DNA from: Haloarcula litorea
GTDB taxonomy: Archaea > Halobacteriota > Halobacteria > Halobacteriales > Haloarculaceae
NCBI RefSeq assembly: GCF_029338195.1
Contig: NZ_CP119779.1
Span: 2,356,001-2,420,000, forward strand
Direction: 5' to 3'
Length of the DNA stretch: 64,000 nt
Translations under genes and position numbers: made by a program
Part shown: positions 34,325 through 44,517 of the stretch, one piece after another
How positions within the stretch are numbered: position 1 is the first letter of the stretch
Layout: each line of letters starts with the position of its first letter
The notes under the pieces: model-generated
What the model was told of the DNA's origin: nothing
Database searches by the model: none
What the model saw: only the letters and a program-made list of their open reading frames with translations

Positions 34325-35197
34325 TCAGTAGTGGCGTTCCTCGACGCGTTCGTCGTAGAGCCGGCGGAGCAGTTTCGTCATCGGGCCGGTGCCGACGTCG
34401 ATGCCGTCGACGCTCTCGACGGGGCGGAGCTCCCACGTCGAGTTCGTCAGGAACGCCTCGTCGGCCCCGCGCACGTCCTCCAGCGAGTAGTGGCCCGTCT
34501 CGACGGGAAAGCCCTCGTCGCGCGCGAGTTCCATCACCACGTCGCGGGTGATCCCCGGCAGGAGGTCCAGGTCCTCGCTGGGGGTCCGGAGGGCGTTCTC
34601 CGCGACGAAGAAGAGGTTGCTCGACGCGCCCTCGGCGACGGTGCCGTCGACGTCCCGGAGGAGACACTCGTCGGCGGGGTCGCCGTCGGCCGCGGACCGA
34701 CGGAGTTCCAGCTTCCCGAGGACGCTGTTCAGGTAGTTGTGGGTCTTCGTGTCCGCGGGGATCGACTCGCCGGGGACCTTCCGCGTGCGGACGGTCTGGA
34801 CCGTCGCGGGCCCGTCCCAGACCGGGTCGCCGTCGCGACCGCCCCTGGGGAGGGGCTTGCAGTAGACCACCACCGTCGGGTCCACCTCGGGATCGGGCGT
34901 CAGCTTGCCGGGTTGGACGCCCCGCGAGACGGACACCTTGACGTAGGCGTCCGGGCAGTCGTTGGCCGCGAGCGTCTCGTCGACCCGCTCGCGCAGGTCG
35001 TCGGGGACGGCGTCGGCGAACCCGAGCACCTCCGCGGTGTGCTGGAGGCGCTCTCGGTGAGCGTCCCACTCGAAGGGCTCCCCGCCGTAGGCCCGCAGCG
35101 TCTCGAAGGCCGCGTCGCCGTACATGAAGCCCCGGTCCCGGACCGACACCGTCGCCTCGTCGGCGTCGACGAGGTCGCCGTCTACGTGATACTGCAT
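34325..35197 (-). CDS. pabC: 4-amino-4-deoxychorismate lyase / class IV aminotransferase
   Basis: In this 290-residue PLP enzyme, fold-IV features include an early VRDRGFMYGDAAFETLRAYGGEPFEWDAH, the PLP Lys within DTKTHNYLNSVLGKLE, and the phosphate-binding EGASSNLFFV and LPGITRDVVMELA. Branched-chain aminotransferases share this fold, but adjacency to pabA and pabB favours release of p-aminobenzoate from aminodeoxychorismate. It overlaps the end of pabA by 16 bases, so translation is tightly coupled. Confidence 0.88.
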   Translation of the reverse strand: MQYHVDGDLVDADEATVSVRDRGFMYGDAAFETLRAYGGEPFEWDAHRERLQHTAEVLGFADAVPDDLRERVDETLAANDCPDAYVKVSVSRGVQPGKLTPDPEVDPTVVVYCKPLPRGGRDGDPVWDGPATVQTVRTRKVPGESIPADTKTHNYLNSVLGKLELRRSAADGDPADECLLRDVDGTVAEGASSNLFFVAENALRTPSEDLDLLPGITRDVVMELARDEGFPVETGHYSLEDVRGADEAFLTNSTWELRPVESVDGIDVGTGPMTKLLRRLYDERVEERHY

Positions 35198-35835
35198 AGT
35201 TGACAGAAGTTCTGGATCATCGTCTTCCCGTGGTCGGTGAGGATGCTCTCGGGGTGGAACTGGACCCCGACGTGGGGGCGGTCCCGGTGGCGCACCCCCA
35301 TCACGATCTCGCGTTCGTCCTCGGTGTAGGCCGTCTCTTCGAGGGCGTCCGGCAGGTCGGGCCGCCGGACCGCAAGCGAGTGGTACCGGCCCACCTCGAC
35401 GGGGTCGGGGACCCCCTCGAAGACCCCCTCGCCGTCGTGGGTGACCAGCGAGGACTTGCCGTGGACCACCTCGTCGGCGTGGCTCACGTCGCCGCCGCTT
35501 GCGGCACACAGCGCCTGGTGACCGAGACAGACCCCGAGCGTCGGGTACCGGAGGTCGGCGAACGTCGGCATCGAGACGCCCGCCTCGTCGGGGGTGCCCG
35601 GTCCCGGCGAGACGACGACCCCGTCGGGGTCGAGCTCGCGGATCGCGTCGAGGTCGACGGCGTCGTTGCGACGGACGACCACGTCGTCCTCGCTCCCGCC
35701 CAGCCGGAGGACCACCTCGCCGACGTACTGGACGAGGTTGTACGCGAACGAGTCGTAGTTGTCCACGACCAGTATCGTGGGCGCGAGGTCGTCGCTGGGC
35801 GGCGCACCGCCACCGGAGCGGGGACGGTCGCTCAT
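35182..35835 (-). CDS. pabA: Aminodeoxychorismate/anthranilate synthase glutamine amidotransferase subunit
   Basis: This 217-residue class I glutaminase shows [12 protein letters not shown], the nucleophile elbow [10 protein letters not shown] (Cys103) and the FHPES His/Glu pair near the end. It supplies ammonia from glutamine to the synthase. An anthranilate (trpG) role is possible, but the neighbours point to p-aminobenzoate. Its start overlaps the end of the component I gene by four bases. Confidence 0.9.
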   Translation of the reverse strand: MSDRPRSGGGAPPSDDLAPTILVVDNYDSFAYNLVQYVGEVVLRLGGSEDDVVVRRNDAVDLDAIRELDPDGVVVSPGPGTPDEAGVSMPTFADLRYPTLGVCLGHQALCAASGGDVSHADEVVHGKSSLVTHDGEGVFEGVPDPVEVGRYHSLAVRRPDLPDALEETAYTEDEREIVMGVRHRDRPHVGVQFHPESILTDHGKTMIQNFCQLCSIT

Positions 35836-37310
35836 CGAGACCCCTCCACGGAGAGGTCGGCCCGCCGGCCCAGCGCCTCGTCGACGGCGGTCACGAGCGC
35901 CCGGCCCTTGTCTAGCGTCTCCTCGTACTCGCTGTCGGGGTCGGAGTCGTGGACGACGCCGGCCCCCACCCGGAGGTGGTACTCGTCGGCGTACCGGACC
36001 AGCGTCCGGATGACGATGTTCAGCGTCGCCCGGCCGTCGAAGCCGAAGATCCCGATCGAGCCGGTGTAGGGGCCGCGCCGCGTCGCCTCGACCTCGTCGA
36101 TGATCTCCATCGTCCGGGGCTTCGGTGCGCCGGTGATGGTACCGCCGGGGAAGACCGCCGCGACGGCGTCCCGCAGGCTCGCGTCGTCGCGCAGGTCCCC
36201 CGTCACCTCGGAGACGAGGTGCATCACCTCGGAGTAGCGGTCGACCCGGCGGTAGTCGGTCACGTCGACGCTGCCGAAGCGGCTCACCTTCCCCAGGTCG
36301 TTGCGCTCCAGGTCGACCAGCATCGCGTGTTCGGCCCGCTCCTTCTCGTCGGCCAGCAGGTCCGTCGCCAGGTCGTCGTCGGTCTCGGGCGTCTCGCCCC
36401 GTGGGCGGGTGCCGGCGATCGGTTCGGTGACGATCCGGTCGCCGTCGACGTCGAGCAGGAGTTCGGGGCTGGCGCTGACGAGGTCGACGCCGGGGAACTC
36501 GATAAGTGCGGAGTAGGGTGCGGGGTTCACCGCCCGGAGCGCGTCGAACGCCTCGACGGGGTGGACCGCCGCCGGGGCGGTCAGCCGCTGGGAGACGTTG
36601 GCCTGGAAGGTGTCGCCCTCGCGGACGTACCGCTTGACCGTCCGGACGCGCTCGGCGAACGCCTCGCGCGTGCAGTCCCCCTCGAAGGCGGCGGTGTCGG
36701 CCTCGACCGGTGGTGCTTCGACCCCGGGGTCTCCCTCGATCGCCGCCCGTGCGAGGTCCAGCGCGTGCTGCTTACCGAACTCGTAGGCCAGCCCCACGGA
36801 CTCGAACTCGTCGAGTCGCGGGCAGGCGGTGACGGTGAGCGTCACCGGACCGTCGCCCCGCGGCTCCTCCCACGCGGCGAGCCGGTCGTAGGTGGCGACC
36901 TGGAGCCGCGGCAGCGCCCGGTCGTCGACGGCGCTCTCGGGCAGCGCCTCCAGTTCGCGGGCCACGTCGTAGGAGAGCCAGCCGACGGCCCCGCAGGGGT
37001 AGGGCACCTCGCAGTCGCCCCGGGCGAGATCGTCGGCGTCGACAACGTCGGCGAGCGCCGCGAGCGCCGACCCGTCGTCGGCTCCGACCTCGCGGAAGTC
37101 GGCCGGTGCCGTCCCGAAGTACCCCCACCCGGACTGGCCCCCGGTCGTCGCGAGGTAGACGCCCCCGACGCCCTCGCGCGCACGCCGGTACGCGACGAAG
37201 GGGTCGTCGACGGCCACCTCGACGGCGACGGGGACGCGGGCGGCCCCGTCGGCGTCGGCGTCGGCCGCCACCCGCGCGAACGATTCCCGGTCGGTCACCA
37301 CCGATGACAT
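35832..37310 (-). CDS. pabB: Aminodeoxychorismate/anthranilate synthase component I
   Basis: This 492-residue enzyme adds ammonia to chorismate. The chorismate-binding domain shows [43 protein letters not shown] and [18 protein letters not shown], followed by YTGSIGIFG. Length and motif order are typical. Anthranilate and aminodeoxychorismate enzymes cannot be told apart fully by eye; the linked lyase gene favours PabB. It is the first gene of the operon. Confidence 0.92.
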   Translation of the reverse strand: MSSVVTDRESFARVAADADADGAARVPVAVEVAVDDPFVAYRRAREGVGGVYLATTGGQSGWGYFGTAPADFREVGADDGSALAALADVVDADDLARGDCEVPYPCGAVGWLSYDVARELEALPESAVDDRALPRLQVATYDRLAAWEEPRGDGPVTLTVTACPRLDEFESVGLAYEFGKQHALDLARAAIEGDPGVEAPPVEADTAAFEGDCTREAFAERVRTVKRYVREGDTFQANVSQRLTAPAAVHPVEAFDALRAVNPAPYSALIEFPGVDLVSASPELLLDVDGDRIVTEPIAGTRPRGETPETDDDLATDLLADEKERAEHAMLVDLERNDLGKVSRFGSVDVTDYRRVDRYSEVMHLVSEVTGDLRDDASLRDAVAAVFPGGTITGAPKPRTMEIIDEVEATRRGPYTGSIGIFGFDGRATLNIVIRTLVRYADEYHLRVGAGVVHDSDPDSEYEETLDKGRALVTAVDEALGRRADLSVEGSR

Positions 37311-37358
37311 CAGCTTCAGAGAACGGGGCTGCGCGTAACTCGCTTGCGGTTCCGGCGG

Positions 37359-37847
37359 TCAGTACGTCTCGGCCTGCTCGATCCAGCCGGAGACGCGGCT
37401 CTCCGAGAGGTCGGTCTCCGAGGCGATCTCCCCCGCGTCCGCCCCGGCGAGGTCACCGACGGTGTCGATGCCGATCCCCTGGAGACGCTTGGCGTAGGCC
37501 GGCCCGATCCCCTTGATCTCGGTGACGGGGTCGTCGCTCCCCTCGTCCGGTTCGGCTTCGGGGATGTCCGGCTCCGCGTCGGTCTCGGCGTCGATGTCCG
37601 CGTCGTCCGTCGGCACCGGTTCGGCCTCGCCGGCGTCGGCCTCGCCGACGTCTTCGGAGGTGTCGTCGGCGGCTGTCGCCTCGCCGTCGCTCTCGTCGGT
37701 CGCGGTGTCGGTCCCTTTGACGGCGTCCTCGTCGTCGGTAGACGGCTCGCGCTCGACCGTGACGTCCACGTCCCCGGCCGAGCCGTCGGACGCGGACTCG
37801 GTCCCGTCGAGACCGAGCGCGGATTTCAGTTTCTCCAGCAGACCCAT
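37359..37847 (-). CDS. Acidic protein with C-terminal helix-hairpin-helix
   Basis: In this 162-residue protein, residues 1-15 form an amphipathic start (MGLLEKLKSALGL) and residues 20-105 are a low-complexity acidic stretch rich in Asp, Glu, Ala and Thr. Residues about 110-160 form a helix-hairpin-helix pair (VTEIKGIGPAYAKRLQGIGIDTVGDLA). Such tails bind DNA without base specificity. The acidic middle probably keeps it soluble in high salt and serves as a flexible linker. Role unknown; it sits between the pab genes and aroE. Confidence 0.82.
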   Translation of the reverse strand: MGLLEKLKSALGLDGTESASDGSAGDVDVTVEREPSTDDEDAVKGTDTATDESDGEATAADDTSEDVGEADAGEAEPVPTDDADIDAETDAEPDIPEAEPDEGSDDPVTEIKGIGPAYAKRLQGIGIDTVGDLAGADAGEIASETDLSESRVSGWIEQAETY

Positions 37848-37893
37848 ACGCGGAGCTACTGGTCCCCGACACTAATCTCTTGCTGGTACCGGC

Positions 37894-38691
37894 TCAGAGC
37901 TCGGCCCGCAGCGCCTCGTTCATCGCGGCGACCGGTGCGTCCGAACCGGTCCACAGCTCGAACGCCGCCACGCCCTGGTAGAGGAGCATCCACGCGCCGT
38001 CGACGGTCGTCGCGCCGGCGTCGGCCGCGTCCCGCAGCAGGCGCGTCTCGATCGGCGAGTAGACGGCGTCCAGCACCGCGAGGTCGGCGTGGAGCGCCTC
38101 GGCGGGGACCGGCGACGCGTCCTCGTCCATCCCGACGCTCGTGCAGTTGACGAGCAGGTCGGCGTCGGCCAGCAGGTCGGGGAGCTCGTCCAGCCCGTGG
38201 CCGGTCGCGTCCGGCACCTCGGCGGCGAGGTCGTGGGCCGTCGACTCGGTCCGGTTGGCGATCCCGACCGTCACGCCCTCGTCGGCGAGGCCGAACGCCA
38301 CCGCCCGACCCGCGCCGCCCGCGCCGACGACGACGGCCGTCCCCGACAGGTCGACGCCGTGGTGCTCGAACGCCCGGACCGCCCCGACCGCGTCCGTGTT
38401 GTACCCCCTCGGGGTCTCGCCCGAGAAGTCGACGGTGTTGACCGCGCCGATGCGCTCGGCCAGCGGGGCCGGGTCGACGGCGGCGAGCACGTCCCGCTTG
38501 AACGGGATGGTGACGTTCAGCCCGGCGACGCCGAGCGTCTCGGCGGCCTCGACGGCCGCCTCGCCCGCGTCTGCGGGCGGTTCGAACGTGACGTACCGCG
38601 CGTCCAGCCCCAGCGCCTCGTAGCCGGCCTCGTGCATCGGCGGCGACAGCGAGTGTCCGACCGGGTTCCCGACGAGTCCGTAGACGTCCAT
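37894..38691 (-). CDS. aroE: Shikimate dehydrogenase
   Basis: This 265-residue enzyme reduces 3-dehydroshikimate with NADPH. Motifs are the N-terminal [21 protein letters not shown], the catalytic Lys in NVTIPFK, GAVNTV, the Asp in YNTDAVG, the Rossmann [10 protein letters not shown], and the adenosine-phosphate segment IANRTES. The start MDVYG at 38691 matches the family. It provides chorismate for the neighbouring pab operon, though the two are separate genes. Confidence 0.95.
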   Translation of the reverse strand: MDVYGLVGNPVGHSLSPPMHEAGYEALGLDARYVTFEPPADAGEAAVEAAETLGVAGLNVTIPFKRDVLAAVDPAPLAERIGAVNTVDFSGETPRGYNTDAVGAVRAFEHHGVDLSGTAVVVGAGGAGRAVAFGLADEGVTVGIANRTESTAHDLAAEVPDATGHGLDELPDLLADADLLVNCTSVGMDEDASPVPAEALHADLAVLDAVYSPIETRLLRDAADAGATTVDGAWMLLYQGVAAFELWTGSDAPVAAMNEALRAEL

Positions 38692-38791
38692 GTCCCACCG
38701 GGGGGCCGCCGCCGTTATCAACACCACGCTCTCGCGCGGGTCGGCGGCGGTTTCGCAAACTTTTCCACCCCGACCGCAATCCGTTCAGGTA

Positions 38792-40177
38792 GTGAGCCGT
38801 CTCCGTCACCCCCTCGTCCAGGTCGGCATCGCCGTGCTCCTGACCGCGGGCTGGGTCTTCGTCTCCCTCCGCGGCGTCGACCTCGGCGTCTTCGCGACCG
38901 TCGGGATCACCGGGCTCGCGGTGCTCGGATCGTCGTTCCTGCTGGCGTGGGCCGCGGAGACGGCGGAGGAGGACGTCCCGCGGGCGTTCGCCATCGCCGT
39001 CCTCGCCATCCTCGCCGTCGCCCCCGAGTACGCCGTCGACGCGCTGTTCGCCTGGCAGGCCGGGGCCGGCGGGGCCACCATCGAGGCCTGCGGCCAGCTC
39101 ACCGCCGCACAGATCGAGGCCGGCGAGACGCCACTCGCCAGGGCCTGTCACTCGGCGAACCTCGCTATCGCCAACATGACCGGTGCCAACCGCATCCTCA
39201 TCGGCATCGGGTGGGCCGGCATCGCCCTCTTCACCGTCTGGCGGTCCGCGTCGACGAACGACCCGTCGGTGACCAGCCGGGACGGCCTCCTCGCCGACGT
39301 GGTCGAGCTCGACAAGGGCATCTCGACGGAGATCGCGTTCCTGTTCGCCGCGACGCTGTGGGCCTTCTTCGTCCCGCTCGGCGGCGGCATCGGCGGGCTC
39401 GACACCCTGCTGCTCGTCGGGCTGTACGTCAGTTACATCGTCCTCGTCCTCAAGTCCGACAAGGACACCGAGGAGCCGACCGTCGGCGTCCCGAAGTACT
39501 TCCAGGACTGGTCGCTGCCCTGGCGACCGCTGGTCGTTATCCTGCTGTTCCTGTACTCCGGGCTGATGATCTTCACGGCCGTCGAGCCGTTCGCCCACGG
39601 CCTGGAGGAGATCGGGCTGCAGATCGGGGTGCCCTCCTTCTTCATGATCCAGTGGATCGCGCCGCTGGCCAGCGAGTCACCGGAGCTCATCGTGGTCGCC
39701 GTCCTCGTCAACAAGGCCCGCTCGACGGCCGGCTTCAACGCGCTCATCTCCTCGAAGCTGAACCAGTGGACGCTGCTGATCGGCACCATCGCGGTCATCT
39801 ACTCCATCGCGCTGGGTGCCTACGGCGTGTTGCCCTTCGACGCGCGCCAGTCCGCCGAGATCTGGATCACCGCAGGCCAGTCCTTTTTCGCGCTGGCGAT
39901 CCTCTGTAACTTCGAGATCTCGCTGCGGGAGGCCCTGGTGCTGTTCCTCCTGTTCATCTCGCAGGTCCTGCTGGAGTTCGCGCTCATCCAGGAGTATCTC
40001 ACCCTGCCGATCGGAAGTCACGACCTGCTGCTGGTCTACACGGCCGTCTACATCGCCGCCGGCGTCGCGCTGTTTGCCGTCCGCCGCGAGTCGCTCCGGG
40101 AGCTGATCGAGAGGGCCACGGACACGTTCCGAACGGCCGTCGGCCGCGACCCGGTCTACCCCGACCGGGCCGACTGA
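38792..40177 (+). CDS. Sodium/calcium exchanger family membrane protein (CaCA)
   Basis: This 461-residue protein has about eleven transmembrane segments. Two exchanger-type alpha regions are visible: LAVAPEYAVDALFAW with the later ANMTGANRILIGIGW, and LASESPELIVVAVLVNKA with FNALISSKLNQWTLLIG. These carry the acidic and Asn residues used for cation exchange. The ion (Ca2+, Na+ or other) is not decided. The start GTG 38792 was chosen because it begins the first helix. It overlaps dtdA by one base-sharing TGATG. Confidence 0.85.
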   Translation: MSRLRHPLVQVGIAVLLTAGWVFVSLRGVDLGVFATVGITGLAVLGSSFLLAWAAETAEEDVPRAFAIAVLAILAVAPEYAVDALFAWQAGAGGATIEACGQLTAAQIEAGETPLARACHSANLAIANMTGANRILIGIGWAGIALFTVWRSASTNDPSVTSRDGLLADVVELDKGISTEIAFLFAATLWAFFVPLGGGIGGLDTLLLVGLYVSYIVLVLKSDKDTEEPTVGVPKYFQDWSLPWRPLVVILLFLYSGLMIFTAVEPFAHGLEEIGLQIGVPSFFMIQWIAPLASESPELIVVAVLVNKARSTAGFNALISSKLNQWTLLIGTIAVIYSIALGAYGVLPFDARQSAEIWITAGQSFFALAILCNFEISLREALVLFLLFISQVLLEFALIQEYLTLPIGSHDLLLVYTAVYIAAGVALFAVRRESLRELIERATDTFRTAVGRDPVYPDRAD

Positions 40178-41532
40178 TGCTCGGCGTCGTCGTCTCCCGG
40201 GCGGACGAGGCCTCCGCACACGTCGGCGAGCGACTGCTCGACCGCGCCGCGTGGACCCAGACGACCGACGACAGCCGACCGGACGGCGAGGGCGGCGGCA
40301 CCGTCTACCGGACCGACGGCGCGGTGCTCCGCGAGTTCGACGCGCTCCACCTGGACATCGAGCGCGCGGCCGACGCCTTCGACGACCCGGACCTGCTCGT
40401 CTTCGCCTCCCGGCACGCCGGGGAGACGGGGCCGCTCCTGACCGCCCACCACACCGGGAACTTTGGCGCGGCCGACTTCGGCGGCGACCCCGGATCGTTC
40501 GCCCGCGCCTGCCCGAACGCCCACCGGGCGGTCGTGACCGCACTCGCCGAGCACGCACCCGACGGCTACGAGGTCGGGATGGAGTGTACCCACCACGGCC
40601 CGACCGAGGTCGGCGCGCCCTCGATGTTCGTCGAGGTCGGCAGCGACGAGGCGCAGTGGCGCGACCCAGACGCGGCCGACGCCGTCGCCCGTGCGATCCT
40701 CTCGCTCCGTGGCGTCGCCTCCGATGCGGGCGAGACGATCGGACCCGAGCGACACCTGGTCGGCCTCGGCGGCGGCCACTACGCGCCCCGCTTCGAGCGC
40801 GTGCTCCGCGAGACGGACTGGGCGGTCGGCCACGTCGCCGCGGACTGGTCGCTTGACGCCCTCGACGAGTGGGCAGACGGCGCGGCCGACCGCGAGGCGG
40901 TCCTCGACCGCGCGTTCGCGGCCAGCGCCGCCGAGTTCGCGCTGCTTGACGCCGACCGGCCCGCGCTCGAATCGACCGTCGAGGGGCTGGGCTATCGGGT
41001 CGTCGACGAGACGTTCGTCCGGACGACCAGCGGCGTCCCGCTCTCGCTCGTCGCGGAACTGGAGTCGGCGGTCGGGAGCGTCGACGAGGGGTTGCGGTTC
41101 GGCGACGCCGCGACCGGCGGGGTCGAGTCCTGGGCGGTCGTCGACGTGCCCGCGGACCTGCTGGCCGAGGCACGGGGCGTCGATCCCGAGGCGGTCCGGT
41201 CGTGGGTCGAGAGCGAGACCGTCGCCTTCGGCACCGAACAGAACGGGACGGTGGTCGCCGGTCCGGTCGTCGTTTCCGCTGGAGATGGCCGCGACGACGT
41301 GGTCGACGTCCTCGCCGACGCGCTCCGCTCGCGCTACGATTCGGTCGAGCGCGACGGGGGCGAGGTGGTGGCCCGCGAGCGGACCTTCGACCCCGAACTC
41401 GCGCGCGAGGCTGGCGTGCCCGAAGGCCCGGCGTTCGGCCGCCTCTCGGCGGGAGAGCCCGTCGAGGTCGACGGCGAAGAGATACGGCCGGAGAGCGTAC
41501 GAAGCGAACGTATACGTCGATTTACGCTGTAA
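40177..41532 (+). CDS. dtdA: D-aminoacyl-tRNA deacylase (archaeal DTD2 type)
   Basis: This 451-residue enzyme hydrolyses D-amino acids from tRNA. Family features include LLVFASRHAGE, LTAHHTGNFG, MECTHHGPTEVGAPSMFVEVG, and LVGLGGGHYAPRFERV. Archaeal DTD2 usually ends near residue 270. Here a C-terminal extension of about 180 residues (about 275-451) without a recognised domain is present, as is seen in haloarchaea. Its start overlaps the exchanger stop, which implies coupled translation. Confidence 0.88.
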   Translation: MLGVVVSRADEASAHVGERLLDRAAWTQTTDDSRPDGEGGGTVYRTDGAVLREFDALHLDIERAADAFDDPDLLVFASRHAGETGPLLTAHHTGNFGAADFGGDPGSFARACPNAHRAVVTALAEHAPDGYEVGMECTHHGPTEVGAPSMFVEVGSDEAQWRDPDAADAVARAILSLRGVASDAGETIGPERHLVGLGGGHYAPRFERVLRETDWAVGHVAADWSLDALDEWADGAADREAVLDRAFAASAAEFALLDADRPALESTVEGLGYRVVDETFVRTTSGVPLSLVAELESAVGSVDEGLRFGDAATGGVESWAVVDVPADLLAEARGVDPEAVRSWVESETVAFGTEQNGTVVAGPVVVSAGDGRDDVVDVLADALRSRYDSVERDGGEVVARERTFDPELAREAGVPEGPAFGRLSAGEPVEVDGEEIRPESVRSERIRRFTL

Positions 41533-41636
41533 TTACCGGGCGGTGTCCTGACACGGAGCTGACGGGCAACACGTCAGCCGTGCGTCAGACACAGGGGGAA
41601 AACTAATGTGAGTTCGTCTGTAACGGGGATTTAAAT

Positions 41637-42806
41637 ATGGACTCGATTATCGACGACGCCATCGACGAGGCCGAGGAGGAGCGAGACGAGGCTCCGACCG
41701 AGCCCGAGGGCCAGTCCCAGACCGGCTCGTCGCCGGGCCGAGAGGAGATGTCGACTTCCGGTGAGATGACCGACGACGAGCTCGCGAGCGTCGTCAAAGA
41801 TCTCGAGACGAAGATCACCGTCGTCGGCTGTGGCGGGGCCGGCGGCAACACCGTCACCCGGATGATGGAGGAGGGCATCCACGGCGCGAAGCTCGTGGCG
41901 GCCAACACGGACGCACAGCACCTCGCCGACGAGGTCGAGGCCGACACGAAGATCCTCATCGGCCGCAAGCGCACCGGCGGGCGCGGCGCGGGCTCGGTCC
42001 CGAAGATCGGCGAGGAGGCCGCCCAGGAGGACCTCGAAGACATCCAGAAGTCCATCGACGGCTCCGATATGGTGTTCGTCACCGCGGGGCTGGGCGGCGG
42101 GACCGGGACCGGTGCCGCCCCGGTGGTCGCACAGGCCGCCCAGGAGTCGGGCGCGCTCACGATCTCCATCGTCACGATCCCCTTCACCGCGGAGGGCGAG
42201 CGCCGGCGTGCCAACGCCGACGCCGGCCTCGAACGCCTGCGCGCGGTGTCGGACACCGTCATCGTCGTCCCGAACGACCGCCTGCTGGACTACGCGCCCA
42301 GCATGCCCCTGCAGGACGCGTTCAAGATCTGCGACCGCGTCCTGATGCGCTCGGTCAAGGGGATGACCGAACTCATCACCAAGCCCGGCCTCGTCAACGT
42401 CGACTTCGCCGACGTCCGCACCATCATGGAGAACGGCGGCGTGGCGATGATCGGGCTCGGCGAGTCCGACTCCGAGAACAAGGCCCAGGACTCCATCCGG
42501 TCGGCGCTGCGCTCGCCGCTGCTGGACGTGGAGTTCGACGGGGCCAACTCCGCGCTGGTCAACGTCGTCGGCGGCCCGGACATGTCCATCGAGGAGGCCG
42601 AGGGCGTCGTCGAGGAGATCTACGACCGCATCGACCCCGACGCCCGCATCATCTGGGGCGCGTCGGTCAACAACGAGTTCGAGGGCAAGATGGAGACGAT
42701 GATCGTCGTCACCGGCGTCGAGAGCCCGCAGATCTACGGACAGAGCGAGGCCGAGCAGGAGAAGGCCGCCCAACAGCTCGGCGAGGACATCGACTACGTC
42801 GACTGA
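41637..42806 (+). CDS. ftsZ1: Cell division protein FtsZ1
   Basis: In this 389-residue tubulin-family GTPase, the N-terminal extension (1-55) is acidic and low in complexity. The GTPase part has [12 protein letters not shown], the G-box GGGTGTGA (153-160), [20 protein letters not shown] and [10 protein letters not shown]. The activation domain includes [18 protein letters not shown] and [24 protein letters not shown]. FtsZ1 assembles the haloarchaeal division ring. It normally sits before secE-spt5, whereas here two signalling-type genes intervene. Confidence 0.95.
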   Translation: MDSIIDDAIDEAEEERDEAPTEPEGQSQTGSSPGREEMSTSGEMTDDELASVVKDLETKITVVGCGGAGGNTVTRMMEEGIHGAKLVAANTDAQHLADEVEADTKILIGRKRTGGRGAGSVPKIGEEAAQEDLEDIQKSIDGSDMVFVTAGLGGGTGTGAAPVVAQAAQESGALTISIVTIPFTAEGERRRANADAGLERLRAVSDTVIVVPNDRLLDYAPSMPLQDAFKICDRVLMRSVKGMTELITKPGLVNVDFADVRTIMENGGVAMIGLGESDSENKAQDSIRSALRSPLLDVEFDGANSALVNVVGGPDMSIEEAEGVVEEIYDRIDPDARIIWGASVNNEFEGKMETMIVVTGVESPQIYGQSEAEQEKAAQQLGEDIDYVD

Positions 42807-42946
42807 CAGGTCTCTCCGCCGCACCGTCGTTCCGCCACTCACTCTCCTTCTCGAACGGACGACAGCGGCGGCTGTGGCCCAGCGAGCCTCTTCCGGTCCG
42901 GTCAGGCCGACTCGACCCGGGTCGTGTCACACGAGCACAATAAACG

Positions 42947-42952
42947 TTATAC
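42947..42952 (+). promoter_or_regulatory. TATA-like box of the soluble transducer gene
   Basis: TTATAC lies about 26-31 bases before ATG 42978. It sits inside a longer in-frame region starting at GTG 42924, which argues against that upstream start. Confidence 0.5.
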
Positions 42953-42977
42953 GACCGTCTATGAGTTGTTGTTTCAT

Positions 42978-44507
42978 ATGCGAAGCGAGGACCGGTCAAC
43001 AGCTCCCGACAGCGAGACGACCACGGACGGAGGCACGGTGGTCGACCCCGTCGAGTCAGCCGACGAACTCCACTACCGGATGATCCTGGACCGCGTCGAC
43101 ACACCGATCTTCGTGCTCGACGCCGACGGCGACATCGCCCACTGGAACAGCTCACTGGCGGCTCTGACCGGGGAGTCCGAGGCCGGCGCGATCGAACTCG
43201 CGGAGGAACACGGTGTCGTCGGTCCGGCGTTCTACCACGACGGCCGGCGGTCGATGACCCTCGCCGAGAAGGTCATCGAGGCCCCGGAGAACTGTGACGA
43301 GGAGTACGACGTGCCACGCGTCGACGACGTCGACTACACGCTGTACGCCGACGAGAGCGTGATGAAAGACGCCCGCGGCGAGGACCGGCACATCCGGTTC
43401 AGCGCCGCTCCGATGTACGACGGCGACGGCGAACTGACCGGGGTCGTCGAGATGATACAGGACCGCACCGAGGACGCGAAGCGCCAGGACCAGCTCCGGG
43501 GGATGGTCGCCGAACTCCAGTCCACGATGGCCGACATCGAGGCCGGCCAGCTCCAGTCTCGGGCGTCCGTCGAGGAGACCGAGTACGTCGACGACGAACT
43601 GCTCGACGTCGTCGACTCGCTCAACCAGATGGCGGCGCGACTCGACGACATCGTCTCGGACGTCGCCGGCCGGACCGACGACCTCCACGACTCCGTGGAG
43701 TCGGTCGCCGAGAGCAGCCAGCGGGTCTCGAACCTCTCCGACGAGCAGTCCGAGGCGCTCGCGAGCGTCAGCCAGGAGGTGGAGTCGCTCTCGGCGACCA
43801 TCGAGGAGATCGCCTCCACGAGCGATCAGGTGGCCTCGACCGCCCGCAGCGCCGACGAGGCCGCCTCGGAGGTCCAGGAGACCGCCGAGGAGACCGAGCG
43901 CGTGATGCAGGACGTCGGCGAGTCCGCCGCCGAGGTGACCGAGGACGTCACCTCGCTGCGGGACCGGATGGACGAGATCGACGAGATCGTCGAGGTCATC
44001 GACGACATCGCCGACGAGACGAATATGCTGGCGCTGAACGCCTCCATCGAGGCCGCCCGCGCCGGCGAGGCCGGCGAGGGGTTCGCCGTCGTCGCCGACG
44101 AGGTGAAGAACCTCGCCGAGGAGTCCCAGGAACGCGCCTCCCAGATCGAGGAGATGGTCGGTCGCATCAAGACCGACACCCAGGCGACCGTCGAGAACCT
44201 CGAAGAGACGACCGAACAGGTCGAACGGGGCATCGATCAGGTCGAGGACGCCACCGAGGCCCTGACCGACATCGTCACCGCCATCGAGGAGACGGCCGAG
44301 GGCATCGAACAGGTCTCGGCGGCGACGGACGACCAGGCCGCGAGCACCGAGGAGATCGCGAGTATGCTCGACGAGGTCGTCCAGCGGGCCGAAGACATCT
44401 CCGCGGAGATGCAGGCCGCCGCGGAGAACACGCAGGAACAGACCCGGCAGGTCGACGAGATCAACGCCACCGTCAGCCGCCTGTCCGGTGGCGGCGACGG
44501 TCGCTGA
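42978..44507 (+). CDS. Soluble methyl-accepting chemotaxis transducer with PAS domain
   Basis: This 509-residue protein has no transmembrane segment, so it is a cytosolic Htr-like transducer. A PAS domain spans about 40-155 (DRVDTPIFVLDADGDIAHWN), a HAMP-like segment about 165-215, and a long coiled-coil signalling domain about 215-500. The hairpin tip is DETNMLALNASIEAARAGEAGEGFAVVADEVKNLAEES. Glu/Gln-rich heptads suggest methylation sites. It probably senses an internal redox or metabolic signal and controls CheA. The start ATG 42978 is supported by the TATA-like box. Confidence 0.92.
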   Translation: MRSEDRSTAPDSETTTDGGTVVDPVESADELHYRMILDRVDTPIFVLDADGDIAHWNSSLAALTGESEAGAIELAEEHGVVGPAFYHDGRRSMTLAEKVIEAPENCDEEYDVPRVDDVDYTLYADESVMKDARGEDRHIRFSAAPMYDGDGELTGVVEMIQDRTEDAKRQDQLRGMVAELQSTMADIEAGQLQSRASVEETEYVDDELLDVVDSLNQMAARLDDIVSDVAGRTDDLHDSVESVAESSQRVSNLSDEQSEALASVSQEVESLSATIEEIASTSDQVASTARSADEAASEVQETAEETERVMQDVGESAAEVTEDVTSLRDRMDEIDEIVEVIDDIADETNMLALNASIEAARAGEAGEGFAVVADEVKNLAEESQERASQIEEMVGRIKTDTQATVENLEETTEQVERGIDQVEDATEALTDIVTAIEETAEGIEQVSAATDDQAASTEEIASMLDEVVQRAEDISAEMQAAAENTQEQTRQVDEINATVSRLSGGGDGR

Positions 44508-44517
44508 GCACCACGTG

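Noticed and set aside
42924-42977. GTG start extending the chemotaxis transducer by 18 residues
   Set aside because: A TATA-like box at leaderless distance from ATG 42978 lies inside the extension.
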